Below, piece by piece: positions 34,113 to 42,256 of a DNA stretch of 64,000 nt. The notes under the pieces were generated by a model. The model was not told the origin of the DNA. It worked only from the letters and a program-made list of their open reading frames with translations, and ran no database searches. Position numbers and translations under genes: made by a program. The stretch's first letter is position 1. Each line of letters starts with the position of its first letter. This DNA comes from JACVRW01 sp963846505 (GTDB taxonomy: Bacteria > Actinomycetota > Thermoleophilia > Solirubrobacterales > Thermoleophilaceae). The stretch lies in assembly GCA_963846505.1 (NCBI GenBank), contig CAWJWD010000004.1:868001-932000 (forward strand), in the 5' to 3' direction.

Positions 34113-34553
34113 CAAGGCCCTCCCAGGACGACATGGATCATCGATATCAACTACTACACAAGAGCCACTTGCGCTCCTTGTATACGAGGCCGACGATCCA
34201 ACCATAGACGACAGCGTTTTCGGGGTCAACCCGGATAAGCCCGCCCCAGCACTGGCCGCCATTGTCCTTGCTACCTCCAGAGACGTTCACCTGCTCAACC
34301 ACATGAGAGTCCTCCCTGCAATTGAAAGACCCGTCGAGGGGTCCTCGTAGCGCCGCCTACCTGACCGATGGACGGCGTGCCCCATGTACACTGAGTCCTT
34401 AATGCTTGAATTTAGCTGTTCATTTGGCTATCGTCCCCGCGGTACCCGGCAGAAAGGAGCCTCGAAGCCGCCTTACAGAACCCGACCACTAGCGCCGGGA
34501 CTCTCCGTACTTTCAATCTTTCCGGCCCCTGTGCCGGAGGAAGGAAACGCAAA
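34113..34553. promoter_or_regulatory. 440-base divergent intergenic region
   Basis: No gene is seen. It contains GTGCACAC-free, moderately AT-rich DNA with a promoter-like sequence for the rightward secreted gene (34406-34434, listed separately) and must also hold the promoter for the leftward NHL operon. No terminator or repeat was recognised. Confidence 0.4.
34406..34434 (+). promoter_or_regulatory. Sigma-70-like promoter for secreted gene B
   Basis: TTGAAT (34406-34411), a 17-base spacer, and TATCGT (34429-34434) make a reasonable housekeeping promoter 119 bases before the gene at 34554, in an AT-rich patch. The 3' -10 element is imperfect. Confidence 0.45.
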
Positions 34554-35171
34554 GTGACTAGAACCTCCATGCGAGGGCTGTTGTTGGCCGTCGCCATGCT
34601 CACCATGCTCGCAGTCGCAGCAGCACCGGCTCAAGCAACCATCACACCCGTCAGCACCAACTACTCAGGAAGCTCCGTCGACTCCCAGCTCGCCGACGAG
34701 AACGGCAACATCATCAGATGCCCGCTCGCCGACGGAACAGGCACCAGCTCCGCAGACGGCAGATCCATCTCACTCAGACTCAGCTTCAGAAGAACCCCAA
34801 CCACCACATGCACGGCGAGAACCGGCCTCGGCACGTTCTCAGTCACCGTTACCTGTAGCGGCTCCGTCACACTCAGATCAACCGCCTCAACCGCAAGAAC
34901 CAGTGCTACCGGAGACATCGGACTCGATGCCGACTTCAGATGCTCACTTGAGCTCACAGGCGTTCCGATCATCGGCTCATGCACCATCGACGTAGCAGGA
35001 CCCCAAGGCCCGTTTGTCAACGCAGGGACGCTGACCCAGAGAACCCAACGGCTCTCAGTAAGCGTCGGCCCCCTCGCAATCACCAGCAACTGTCCAGGCG
35101 CTGGCAGAAGAGGCACCTTCACCGGCACATACCTCATATTCACGCCGAGAACCGGCTTTACGATCTCATAG
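34554..35171 (+). CDS. Small secreted beta-rich protein, AGA-codon family, copy B
   Basis: A 205-residue exported protein starting at GTG 34554. It is a close paralog of the protein at 26651: identical stretches include 'GRSISLRLSFRR' and 'TGLGTFSVT', with the same Cys pattern and end ('RGTFTGTYLI'). The signal peptide ends APAQA. Arginine is AGA in about 15 of 17 places, including 'RR' written AGAAGA, in a genome that otherwise prefers CGC. RBS GGAGGAAGG lies 11-19 bases upstream. A strong terminator follows. Function unknown. Confidence 0.75.
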   Translation: MTRTSMRGLLLAVAMLTMLAVAAAPAQATITPVSTNYSGSSVDSQLADENGNIIRCPLADGTGTSSADGRSISLRLSFRRTPTTTCTARTGLGTFSVTVTCSGSVTLRSTASTARTSATGDIGLDADFRCSLELTGVPIIGSCTIDVAGPQGPFVNAGTLTQRTQRLSVSVGPLAITSNCPGAGRRGTFTGTYLIFTPRTGFTIS

Positions 35172-35189
35172 CTCAGAGCAGTCCTAGCG

Positions 35190-35217
35190 ACAGGGGCCGG
35201 CGACAGCCGGCCCCTGT
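35190..35217 (+). terminator. Strong terminator hairpin of secreted gene B
   Basis: ACAGGGGCCGGC (35190-35201) and GCCGGCCCCTGT (35206-35217) form a perfect 12-bp stem closed by GACA, followed by TCT. It shares its core with the terminator of copy A. Confidence 0.8.
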
Positions 35218-35241
35218 TCTGGAACGAACGGTGCCTCCCCG

Positions 35242-36276
35242 ATGCCTCGCACTGACCGCCAGCTCCCCCATGCGACGTCCCGTCTCCGCCCGTGTGCCGC
35301 GCTGCTCGTCGGCATGGTGCTTGGCCTGGTCCCGCTGGCGGGCTGCGGCGAAGAAGCGCTACCCGACGGGGCCGCGGCACGCGTGGGCAACCACGTGATC
35401 GCCCGAGCAGAGGTCGAACGCGTCGTGGTGGGCCGCATCGCGGCAACCCACTCTGCCGAGACCATGCCCAAGCTCCTTCCGGCCGACATCGAGAAGTGCG
35501 TCGCGGGACGCCGCGCGCGATGGTGGGGAGTAGGCCGTGCAGCAATCGAGCGGAGCTGCGAGCGCGTACGCGATCTACACGTACGAGCCGCGCTACGCCT
35601 CATGATCCAGGCACAGTGGTACGAGCTCGAAGCCAGACGACGGGGGATCGCGATACCCGACACGAACGTGGGCGCCCGAGCCGCAAGTGAGCATTCGGGC
35701 GTCGACCTCGAGTACCTCGTACCCGTCGACAGGGCTCTCCTGCTCAGATCGTTGGTTCAGCCGAAGCCGACCGGATTCGCAGGAACCGGCCAGACCGAGA
35801 TCTCCCGCTATTACGCAGCTCATAGAGAGCGCTACATGACCGAGGACGAACGCCTCATCGAGGCGATCCGGGTCCCCACCTGGCCTGACGCGAAGCAGGT
35901 CGCCGCCCAGCTACGGGAGGGACGCACCCCCGCCCAGATCGTCCGGTCCGGCGAGAGCGATGGCGTGACGATCGCATCCGAGGAGGCGCAGCCTCCGGCG
36001 TTCGTCGGGGGTCCCCGCCTGCAGCGCGTCGCACGCCGCGTGCATCAGACAGGGGTCGGCATGCTGAAGGACCCACGCGGCTGGCTCGTGTTCCGCGTGG
36101 CGGTTGCACGGCCGCCCGAACAGCAGCCGCTCGAACAGGTCGCCTCCAACGTCGCTGAGGAGCTGGCAACCGAGTCGTTGAGACGACACGTCGAGGTATA
36201 CAACGCCAGACTGCGATCCAGATACCGGGATCTGACCACTTGTGCAGACGGCTTCGAGCTTCCCGACTGCCTGTAG
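35242..36276 (+). CDS. SurA/PpiC-type lipoprotein (putative chaperone or peptidyl-prolyl isomerase)
   Basis: A 344-residue protein with a lipoprotein signal (hydrophobic 'LLVGMVLGLVPLAGC', Cys-GEE). The mature protein starts with the SurA N-domain ('ARVGNHVIARAEVERV'), has several helices ('WYELEARRRGIAIPD'), then a region where parvulin domains sit (about 215-305: 'ISRYYAAHRERYMTEDERLIEAIRVPTWPDAKQVAAQLREG', 'GGPRLQRVAR', 'WLVFRVAVARPPEQQPLEQV'). It ends 'YRDLTTCADGFELPDC', as the smaller lipoprotein at 19343 does in similar form. Probably assists folding of exported proteins outside the membrane; the heavy load of secreted proteins nearby fits. Confidence 0.8.
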   Translation: MPRTDRQLPHATSRLRPCAALLVGMVLGLVPLAGCGEEALPDGAAARVGNHVIARAEVERVVVGRIAATHSAETMPKLLPADIEKCVAGRRARWWGVGRAAIERSCERVRDLHVRAALRLMIQAQWYELEARRRGIAIPDTNVGARAASEHSGVDLEYLVPVDRALLLRSLVQPKPTGFAGTGQTEISRYYAAHRERYMTEDERLIEAIRVPTWPDAKQVAAQLREGRTPAQIVRSGESDGVTIASEEAQPPAFVGGPRLQRVARRVHQTGVGMLKDPRGWLVFRVAVARPPEQQPLEQVASNVAEELATESLRRHVEVYNARLRSRYRDLTTCADGFELPDCL

Positions 36277-36372
36277 GCGAGAAGCCCCCGGGACGAGCGC
36301 CCAGGAGACCGATCGATCGTCGCCGACCGGGCTCGTTGCGAACTGGCGCCGGTGGCTGTCAGGGTCAGGGCC

Positions 36373-37305
36373 ATGAGTACCGACGCATCGTCTTCCCCAC
36401 CCGCGCCCGCTCCGCGCCGATTGGGCCTGGTCGTGCATCCCACTCGCTCGCTCGAGCGGGCGCGTGAAGCGATCGGCGAATGGGTCGCGGCCAATGGAGC
36501 GACGCTCGGTCAGGTGCGGATCACGGGGCAGACGCGCGAGCTCGCCGAGCTGGTCGACGCCGCCGACTGCGACCTGCTGGTGGCGCTCGGAGGCGACGGG
36601 ACCGCGCTCGCCGCCCTGCACGCCGGCGCGACTGCCGGCCGCCCGGTGCTCGGCGTCGCCTGCGGCAGTGTCGGTGTGCTGACCGCGGTGCATGCCGATC
36701 GGGTCACCTGGGCGCTGGAACAGACGGCGGCCGGCCGCTCGACCACCACGGTCGTGCCGGCGTTGGAGATCGCCTGGGACCGGGGGCAGCGGGCGCTAGC
36801 GATCAACGACCTGGCCATCCTGCGCGACGGGCCGGGCCAGGCGATCGTCTCCATCGGCGTCGACGGCGAGCTCTACGCCGGTGTGGCCGGCGACGGCGTC
36901 GTGGTTTCCACCGCGCTCGGCTCGAGTGCCTACACGCTGGCCGCCGGCGGGCCGCTGCTGATGCCGGACAACCACGGCATGGTCGTCACGCCACTCGCCC
37001 CGCACGGCGGCGTGTGCCTGCCGCTGGTGACCGACGGCGAGAGCGAGCTGACCCTGACGGTCGAGCCCGGCTTCGGCGGGGTGCGCTACGAGGTCGACGG
37101 CCGCCGCGAGCCGTTCGAGGGCGGCTGCTCGCTGACCGTTCGCCGCCGTCCCGCCTACGCGACGCTGGTCACCTTCGCCGACGACGAGTCGCGCCTCGCC
37201 GGCCTGCGCCGCCGCGGCCTCGTGCTCGACAGCCCGCGCGTGCTCGTGCGCGCGCAGCGTCACGCGGGCGAGCGAGGACCGGGTGGTCCCGAGGGCGCCC
37301 GCTAG
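36373..37305 (+). CDS. nadK: NAD kinase
   Basis: A 310-residue ATP-NAD kinase that makes NADP+ in the cytoplasm. The diagnostic 'LLVALGGDGTALAALHAG' (GGDG), 'AINDLAILRDGPGQ' (NDxxI) and 'SSAYTLAAGGPLLMPD' (TPxGS-like and hydrophobic binding loop) are present, as is 'YEVDGRREPF'. ATG 36373 is the plausible start. The 3' end overlaps the convergent TetR gene by 4 bases. Single gene with no evident operon partner. Confidence 0.88.
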   Translation: MSTDASSSPPAPAPRRLGLVVHPTRSLERAREAIGEWVAANGATLGQVRITGQTRELAELVDAADCDLLVALGGDGTALAALHAGATAGRPVLGVACGSVGVLTAVHADRVTWALEQTAAGRSTTTVVPALEIAWDRGQRALAINDLAILRDGPGQAIVSIGVDGELYAGVAGDGVVVSTALGSSAYTLAAGGPLLMPDNHGMVVTPLAPHGGVCLPLVTDGESELTLTVEPGFGGVRYEVDGRREPFEGGCSLTVRRRPAYATLVTFADDESRLAGLRRRGLVLDSPRVLVRAQRHAGERGPGGPEGAR

Positions 37306-37967
37306 CGCGTCCGCCGACGAGCGTCCGGGGCGGCCATGTCGTCGCGCAGCTCGGGGTCTCGCTCGAGCCCCCGGATGAAGACCGACAGCGCCGTTCCCAG
37401 CAGTGCGGGCGAGCTGTTCTCGGGATCGATGACGCGGACCATGGCGAGACCGAGGCTGAGGCCCAGCGAGACGTTGGCGAAGTGGCGCGACCCCTCAGCC
37501 GAGAAGTCGATGCCGGCGTCGTCCGAGCTCTCGGAGATGAAGCCGGTGAACATCTGACGCAGCGCCTCGAACCCGCCGGCGACGCGCTCGCGCAGGCGCT
37601 CGTCGCGACCGGCCGCGAGCCAGAACTCGACCAGCAGCCGGAACGCCTCCGGCGTCTCGTCGAGTTCCTCCATCCAGCGATCGCTGCCGCTGAACGGTCG
37701 CTTCCACGTCGTCTCGTCGCGGTCGAACAGCGCGACCTGCGCGGCAACCTCGGCCGCCAGGTACTCCTCGATCAGCGCGACCAGCAGGTTGTCCTTGGAG
37801 CCGAAGTGGCCATAGAGGGCACCCTTCGTCAGCCCCGCCTCGCGCGCGACGTCGTCGAGCGTCGCCCCGGCGAAGCCCTCGCGCGCGTAGACGCGCGCGG
37901 CCGCCTCGAGCAGCCGCGTGCGGGTCGCTGCCTTGCGCAGGCTGCGATCGAACTCCCCGCGCGGCAT
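37302..37967 (-). CDS. TetR-family regulator divergent from the P450 at 38074
   Basis: A 221-residue TetR protein: helix-turn-helix at about 30-55 ('GATLDDVAREAGLTKGALYGHFGSKDNLL') and a helical ligand domain. ATG 37967 is preferred over GTG 37997. It faces away from the P450 gene; the 106 bases between them hold a strong promoter for the P450 and GTAC-containing inverted repeats, so this protein is the likely repressor of the P450. Confidence 0.88.
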   Translation of the reverse strand: MPRGEFDRSLRKAATRTRLLEAAARVYAREGFAGATLDDVAREAGLTKGALYGHFGSKDNLLVALIEEYLAAEVAAQVALFDRDETTWKRPFSGSDRWMEELDETPEAFRLLVEFWLAAGRDERLRERVAGGFEALRQMFTGFISESSDDAGIDFSAEGSRHFANVSLGLSLGLAMVRVIDPENSSPALLGTALSVFIRGLERDPELRDDMAAPDARRRTR

Positions 37968-38007
37968 CAGCTCACCGCCCGAACCAAGAGGCGACACCGC
38001 CGATTGC

Positions 38008-38035
38008 TTGACACATACCCGTCAGTACATATACT
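38008..38035 (+). promoter_or_regulatory. Consensus sigma-70 promoter and candidate operator of the P450
   Basis: TTGACA (38008-38013), a 16-base spacer and TATACT (38030-38035) match the housekeeping consensus at 11 of 12 positions. Downstream at 38040-38056 lies CGTACGTCAACTGTACC, with GTACG/TGTACC arms like the 14.3-kb operator but one base longer in the centre. A repressor bound there would block transcription from this promoter. Confidence 0.75.
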
Positions 38036-38073
38036 CATGCGTACGTCAACTGTACCCAAGGAGGGACGACGAC

Positions 38074-39411
38074 ATGCAGGCCACCTTGCCCCCGGGCCCG
38101 CGCATGCCCGCGGCGTTGCAGACCATCGGCTGGTGGAGTCGGCCGCTCGCGTTCGCCGAGCGCCAGCGCGCCCGCTACGGCTCGCGCTTCACGATCCGAT
38201 TGCTCGGACAGCCCCCGGTCGTCGTCCTGACCGACCCCGCCGAGCTGAAGCAGTTCTTCACCGCCCCGCCTGACGTCCTCCACCCCGGCGAGGGCGCCCG
38301 CCTGCTGAAGCCGATCGTCGGCCCCAACTCGGTGATCCTGCTCGACGAGGCGCCGCACCTCGAGCAGCGCAAGCTGATGCTGCCCGCCTTCCACGGCGAC
38401 CGCATGCAGCAGCTGACGGGCCTGATGACCGAGCTGACCGAGCGCGAGCTCGACTCCTGGCCGGTCGGGCAGGCGGTGGAGCTGCACGAGCCCTGCCAGC
38501 GGCTCACGCTCGAGATCATCCTGCGCGCGGTGTTCGGCCTCGACGAGGGCTCGCGCCTCGACCTGCTGCGCGAGCGCCTGCCGGCGCTGCTGGCGTTCGG
38601 CGACAACCCGATCTCGCTGCTGCCCCAAGCCCAGGGCCTGCTCGGCAGCTTCGGACCCTTCGCCCAGTTCGAGCGCGACAAGGCGGTGATCGACCGCGAG
38701 CTGTTCGCGCTGATCGACGAGCGCCGAAACGAGGATGCCGAGCGCGACGACGTGCTCGCGATGCTGCTGGCGGCCGAGCACAGCGACGGCACGCCGATGG
38801 CCGACGAGGAGATCCGCGACGAACTGCTGACCGCGCTGGTGGCCGGCCACGAGACGACCGCCTCCTCGCTCGCGTTCGCCTTCGAGGCGCTCGCACGCTC
38901 GCCGCACGCGCTGGAGCGCCTCGCCGAGGGCGACGACGACTACCTCGAGGCCACCATCAACGAGGTCATGCGCCGGCGACCGGTGCTGCCGAACCCCGAG
39001 CCGCGCCTGGTCAAGCAGGAGATCACGATCGGCGACTGGACCTACCCCGAGGGCGTCATCCTGATGGCGGGCGCATACCTCGTCCACCACGACCCGAAGC
39101 TCTACGCCGATCCGTACGCCTTCCGTCCCGAGCGCTTCCTCGACACCAAGCCCGGGACCTACACCTGGCTGCCGTTCGGCGGTGGCCGGCGCCGCTGCCT
39201 CGGCGCCAGCTTCGCGCTGCTGGAGATGCGGATCGTGCTGCGCGAGGCGAGCAAGCGCTTCGCCATCTCGCCGACCGGGCCCAAGCAGGCCACGCGCCGG
39301 CGCATGATCACGATCACGCCCGGCGACGGCGGACGAGTGCTGCTGGCCCGGCGCGCGGCGCCCGCCTCGGAGCCCGAGCCGCTCGCCGAGCCGGAGCACG
39401 CGGCGGCCTAG
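38074..39411 (+). CDS. Cytochrome P450
   Basis: A 445-residue intact P450 starting at ATG 38074 after AAGGAGGG (38058-38065). It has the C-helix 'HLEQRKLMLPAFHGDRM', I-helix 'AGHETTASSLAFAFEALA' (with the acid-alcohol Glu-Thr), K-helix 'EVMRRRP' (ExxR), and haem-thiolate 'PFGGGRRRCLGASFALLEM' with Cys. No membrane anchor, so it is a soluble class needing ferredoxin and reductase from elsewhere. It resembles the frameshifted P450 at 14321 throughout. Controlled by the divergent TetR gene; substrate is probably a hydrophobic compound. Confidence 0.93.
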   Translation: MQATLPPGPRMPAALQTIGWWSRPLAFAERQRARYGSRFTIRLLGQPPVVVLTDPAELKQFFTAPPDVLHPGEGARLLKPIVGPNSVILLDEAPHLEQRKLMLPAFHGDRMQQLTGLMTELTERELDSWPVGQAVELHEPCQRLTLEIILRAVFGLDEGSRLDLLRERLPALLAFGDNPISLLPQAQGLLGSFGPFAQFERDKAVIDRELFALIDERRNEDAERDDVLAMLLAAEHSDGTPMADEEIRDELLTALVAGHETTASSLAFAFEALARSPHALERLAEGDDDYLEATINEVMRRRPVLPNPEPRLVKQEITIGDWTYPEGVILMAGAYLVHHDPKLYADPYAFRPERFLDTKPGTYTWLPFGGGRRRCLGASFALLEMRIVLREASKRFAISPTGPKQATRRRMITITPGDGGRVLLARRAAPASEPEPLAEPEHAAA

Positions 39412-39589
39412 CAGTCCCCCGCGACACTCTGCCAAGAGTTATCCGGTTCCTCCGACGAAACGAGACACTCCGTACTGAGTACTTGATTTTTCGTTATGCT
39501 CTCCCCCAACTGGGGAAGCCTCACACGATCGGGGTATACAGACTGGTGGCCACCGGGTGCCCTCTGTCAAACGATCGAAGGAGGCAACC

Positions 39590-39973
39590 ATGACCTACCG
39601 CCTTTCTCATCACCGCTCCGTCCCGCTCCTGGCGCTGGGCGGCGCCCTCGCGACGTTGCTCGTCTCGCTGGCGCTCTTCGCGCCCTCCTCGGCCCCACTC
39701 GGGCCGTCGGCGGCGGATGCGAGCCCGTTCTGCGGCGGCGAGGTCCGTTCCAACTACAACTTCTGCTACGGCGCAGCCCGCGACCTCAGAGGAGTGAGCG
39801 GATACGGCGAGCAGCACTCCGTCTGCGTCGGTGCGGGAGCCATATCGGGCGCCTGCTCCGGTGGACCAAACCAGATCGCGACGATCAACTACGGGACCAC
39901 TTACCACATGGGACCGTACATCCAGGTCAACGCGGCAGGGGCGTCCACCCTCTGGGGCAACACGTTCCTCTAG
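39590..39973 (+). CDS. Small secreted Cys-containing protein, function unknown
   Basis: A 127-residue exported protein starting at ATG 39590 after AAGGAGG. The signal peptide (hydrophobic LALGGALATLLVSLALFA, cleavage near ADASP) leaves a mature part of about 80 residues with four Cys ('SPFCGGEVRSNYNFCYGAARDL', 'HSVCVGAGAISGACSGG'), likely two disulphides, and many Gly/Ser/Asn. It ends 'STLWGNTFL'. No recognised family. The 178-base gap before it contains CCCCAACTGGGG and no other feature. Confidence 0.65.
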   Translation: MTYRLSHHRSVPLLALGGALATLLVSLALFAPSSAPLGPSAADASPFCGGEVRSNYNFCYGAARDLRGVSGYGEQHSVCVGAGAISGACSGGPNQIATINYGTTYHMGPYIQVNAAGASTLWGNTFL

Positions 39974-40003
39974 GGGATCGCGTCAGCGTCCATTGACCAA
40001 CTC

Positions 40004-40669
40004 ATGAATCGGATCGCTACCCGGGTGAGCTGGCGCACGTGCGCCAGCTCGCTCGTCCTTCTCTGGCTGCTCGTGGGCGCCCAGGCGTGCGGGACCTCCT
40101 CCACGTCCGGCGACGCGAAGCGAGCAGACGCGCCGGCCGCGTCGCGACCGTCGCCGACGGCGCCTGCGCCGGCCTCCGACGACGGCGGCGCCGCGCGCGT
40201 CATCGCCCACGTCCAACGCCGCCAGTCCGCGAGCTTCGCTCTGCTTCGGACGCGACCCGAGCCGCTTCCGGGTCGCATACGGCGCATCCTGCGCCAACCC
40301 ATCGTCGGCATGAACTGGGATCTCGCGCAGCGCATCCCGGTCGCGCAGCGCGGGACGTTCTGGCTCGTCCCGGGCAACCGGCACCTGTGCATCGTGCAGC
40401 GGGGCAGCCTGGGCTCTCCCGGCGTGGGCACCACCTGCGCCAGAACCTCCCAGGCCGTCGGGCACGGCATCGCGAACATCGCCGTCAGACGCGCGCCCTT
40501 CGGATCGTCGACCGGGCAGGCCCGGCTGATCGTCGGCGTGGCGCCCGACGGCGCGCGCGAGGTGCTCGTGCACACCCGCGGCTCGGTCGCGACCGCCCCG
40601 GTCGCCGGCACGGCGTTCGTCCTGCGCGACTCGATCGCCGCGCCCCCGGATGTCCTCACCCTGCGCTGA
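40004..40669 (+). CDS. Putative lipoprotein/exported protein, function unknown
   Basis: A 221-residue protein. The N-terminus 'SLVLLWLLVGAQAC' is an export signal with a Cys that fits a loose lipobox, followed by a Ser/Thr/Pro-rich linker and a compact domain ('IVGMNWDLAQRIPVAQRGTFWLVPGNRHLCIVQRG', 'ARLIVGVAPDGAREVLVHTRG'). No family recognised. Lies 30 bases after the previous secreted protein and may be co-transcribed. Confidence 0.6.
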   Translation: MNRIATRVSWRTCASSLVLLWLLVGAQACGTSSTSGDAKRADAPAASRPSPTAPAPASDDGGAARVIAHVQRRQSASFALLRTRPEPLPGRIRRILRQPIVGMNWDLAQRIPVAQRGTFWLVPGNRHLCIVQRGSLGSPGVGTTCARTSQAVGHGIANIAVRRAPFGSSTGQARLIVGVAPDGAREVLVHTRGSVATAPVAGTAFVLRDSIAAPPDVLTLR

Positions 40670-40690
40670 CCAGAGTCGGAAGCGGGTTCG

Positions 40691-40866
40691 GTGAACCACT
40701 GCGGTAGCTGGGGCGACCACGGAGACGGAATGCCTACTGGGACGACAGCCCGGTGTACGGCACCGGCATCTTCAACGTCAGGGCCGTGAAAGTCTCATGT
40801 CGCAAGGCACGCCGTATCACTCGTTTCGGCATACGTGACTCGCTTGTTCTTTTCTCCTTCGACTGA
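40691..40866 (+). pseudogene. Remnant of an exported-protein gene, frameshifted
   Basis: From GTG 40691 one frame reads 'NHCGSWGDHGDGM', and a second frame continues with 'YWDDSPVYGTGIFNVRAVKVSCRKARRITRF' to a TGA. The two look like parts of one short secreted-protein C-terminus separated by a frameshift. No intact product is possible. The rest of 40670-40941 has no gene. Confidence 0.35.
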
Positions 40867-40941
40867 CGGCTAATCCAAGAATTCGCAGAGTCGTTACACA
40901 ACAGGGGTGTCGCGTTACGGTGCTCTTGTCAGGGTGTGGCC

Positions 40942-41181
40942 ATGCCGGTCCGGTTGCTGCACGTTCGATGGACAAGTCACGCCTTCGACAAGGCGATGCT
41001 TCTCTGCACAGCACGCACCGATGCCGAGCAAGCCGTGCTCGAGCGGCACCATGCCCGTCGGCGCAACTCCCGCGCAGGCGATTGGCTCGTGTCGAGCAGG
41101 CGATTGGCCGTCGTCTACAACCACCCTGACCACGGCGATGTCGCCAGCGCACGCATCATCACGCTCTGGCGCCGGCGCTAG
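40942..41181 (+). CDS. Small DUF4258-like protein, possible toxin of a two-gene module
   Basis: A 79-residue basic protein from ATG 40942 (AGGG seven bases upstream; GTG 40936 is an alternative). 'HARRRNSRAGDWLVSSRRLAVVYNHP' and 'SARIITLWRRR' resemble the small RelE-fold-like DUF4258 proteins that occur with DUF2283 partners. Ten bases separate it from the DUF2283 gene. Toxin function is inference from the pairing. Confidence 0.55.
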   Translation: MPVRLLHVRWTSHAFDKAMLLCTARTDAEQAVLERHHARRRNSRAGDWLVSSRRLAVVYNHPDHGDVASARIITLWRRR

Positions 41182-41191
41182 GCTTTTTCGC

Positions 41192-41416
41192 ATGAGGATC
41201 GACGGCCACTACGACCCCGAAGCGGACATCGCCTGGCTGCGATTCGAGGGCTACGACGCGGCGACAGTCGTAGGCGAGGAGATCGAGACCGGCCTGCGCG
41301 AAGTCGATCCCAAGACGGGCGAAGTCGTGGGCTTGGAGTACTGGCGGGCGAGCGAGACGCTCCCTCCCGAGCTGCTCACGATGCTGCCCCCGCCAGGCAT
41401 CACCGCAGCCGCGTAA
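41192..41416 (+). CDS. DUF2283 family protein
   Basis: A 74-residue protein, 'MRIDGHYDPEADIAWLRFEG...', with 'GLREVDPKTGEVVGLEYWRAS', the conserved DUF2283 core. In several genomes such proteins sit beside a DUF4258-like toxin, as here; an antitoxin-like or regulatory role is likely but unproven. Short spacing from the previous gene suggests one transcript. Confidence 0.75.
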   Translation: MRIDGHYDPEADIAWLRFEGYDAATVVGEEIETGLREVDPKTGEVVGLEYWRASETLPPELLTMLPPPGITAAA

Positions 41417-41479
41417 CGCACCTGGAGGTGACGGTGACCAGGCTCTCCACGAGGGCCACTGGTTGATGGCGATGGCGAG

Positions 41480-42226
41480 CTAGGCGATACCGGCGTACGA
41501 CAGCCCGAACAGGACGCCGAAGAGGCCGAGGCTCGGGATCAGGACGGTGCGGTAGACGGGCTCGACAGCCGGGCGGGTCAGCACCCAGGCGAAGGTGCTC
41601 GTGCAGATCGCCATCGAGACCACCGACATCGGGGCGAACAACCCCAGCGCCAGCGCCGCCTCGAGCTGCGTCGGCAGCGCCGCGATCAGCAGCAGCACGA
41701 CCGCGCCGGTGCCGGCGAGCCCGTGCAGCATCCCGATCGACAGCGCCTGGGCGGGCGTCCTGACCGTCGTGTGCCCGTGCCCGCCGCCCTCGTCGCGACG
41801 CAGGTGACGGCGATGGTCGTGGCCCTCCTCGTGCGCGTGGGCCGCGGCACGGTAGTCCCCTCGCGCCCACTTGACGATCACGCGCACGGCCAGCACGAGG
41901 ATCACCAGGCCGACGGCTCTCTCGGCGCCGCTCTCGAGCCACGCCGGCAGCTCGCCCTTGAGGAAGATCAGCGGCAGGCCGAGCGCCAGCAGCACGCCGG
42001 CATGGCCGACGCCCCACCAGGCGCCCAGCCGCGCGGCCTTGCGCGTGTCGCCACCCTCGGCCGCCACCAGCGAGGTGACCGCGACGAGATGGTCTGGGTC
42101 GGAGGCGTGCCGCAGTCCCAGCAGGAACGCGATGCCGAGCGCGACCAGCAGCGGCGCGCCGTCGAGCAGCCCGGTGAGCCAGGCGTCGACGTCCTCGACG
42201 GGCTTGAACAGGAAGTCGAAGTTCAT
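41480..42226 (-). CDS. Nickel/cobalt transporter-like membrane protein (UreH/NiCoT-related)
   Basis: A 248-residue membrane protein with six helices. The 'LGLRHASDPDHLVAVTSL' segment is the HX4DH metal motif of NiCoT-type transporters, and a His-rich loop 'HAHEEGHDHRRHLRRDEGGGHGH' would bind metal. It would move Ni2+ or Co2+ across the membrane, probably outward as in RcnA. Last gene of the DUF4331-TPR-NicO operon, 30 bases after the larger transporter. Confidence 0.85.
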   Translation of the reverse strand: MNFDFLFKPVEDVDAWLTGLLDGAPLLVALGIAFLLGLRHASDPDHLVAVTSLVAAEGGDTRKAARLGAWWGVGHAGVLLALGLPLIFLKGELPAWLESGAERAVGLVILVLAVRVIVKWARGDYRAAAHAHEEGHDHRRHLRRDEGGGHGHTTVRTPAQALSIGMLHGLAGTGAVVLLLIAALPTQLEAALALGLFAPMSVVSMAICTSTFAWVLTRPAVEPVYRTVLIPSLGLFGVLFGLSYAGIA

Positions 42227-42256
42227 CGGTTCGTCTCCATTCTGATTGCGAGTCGG

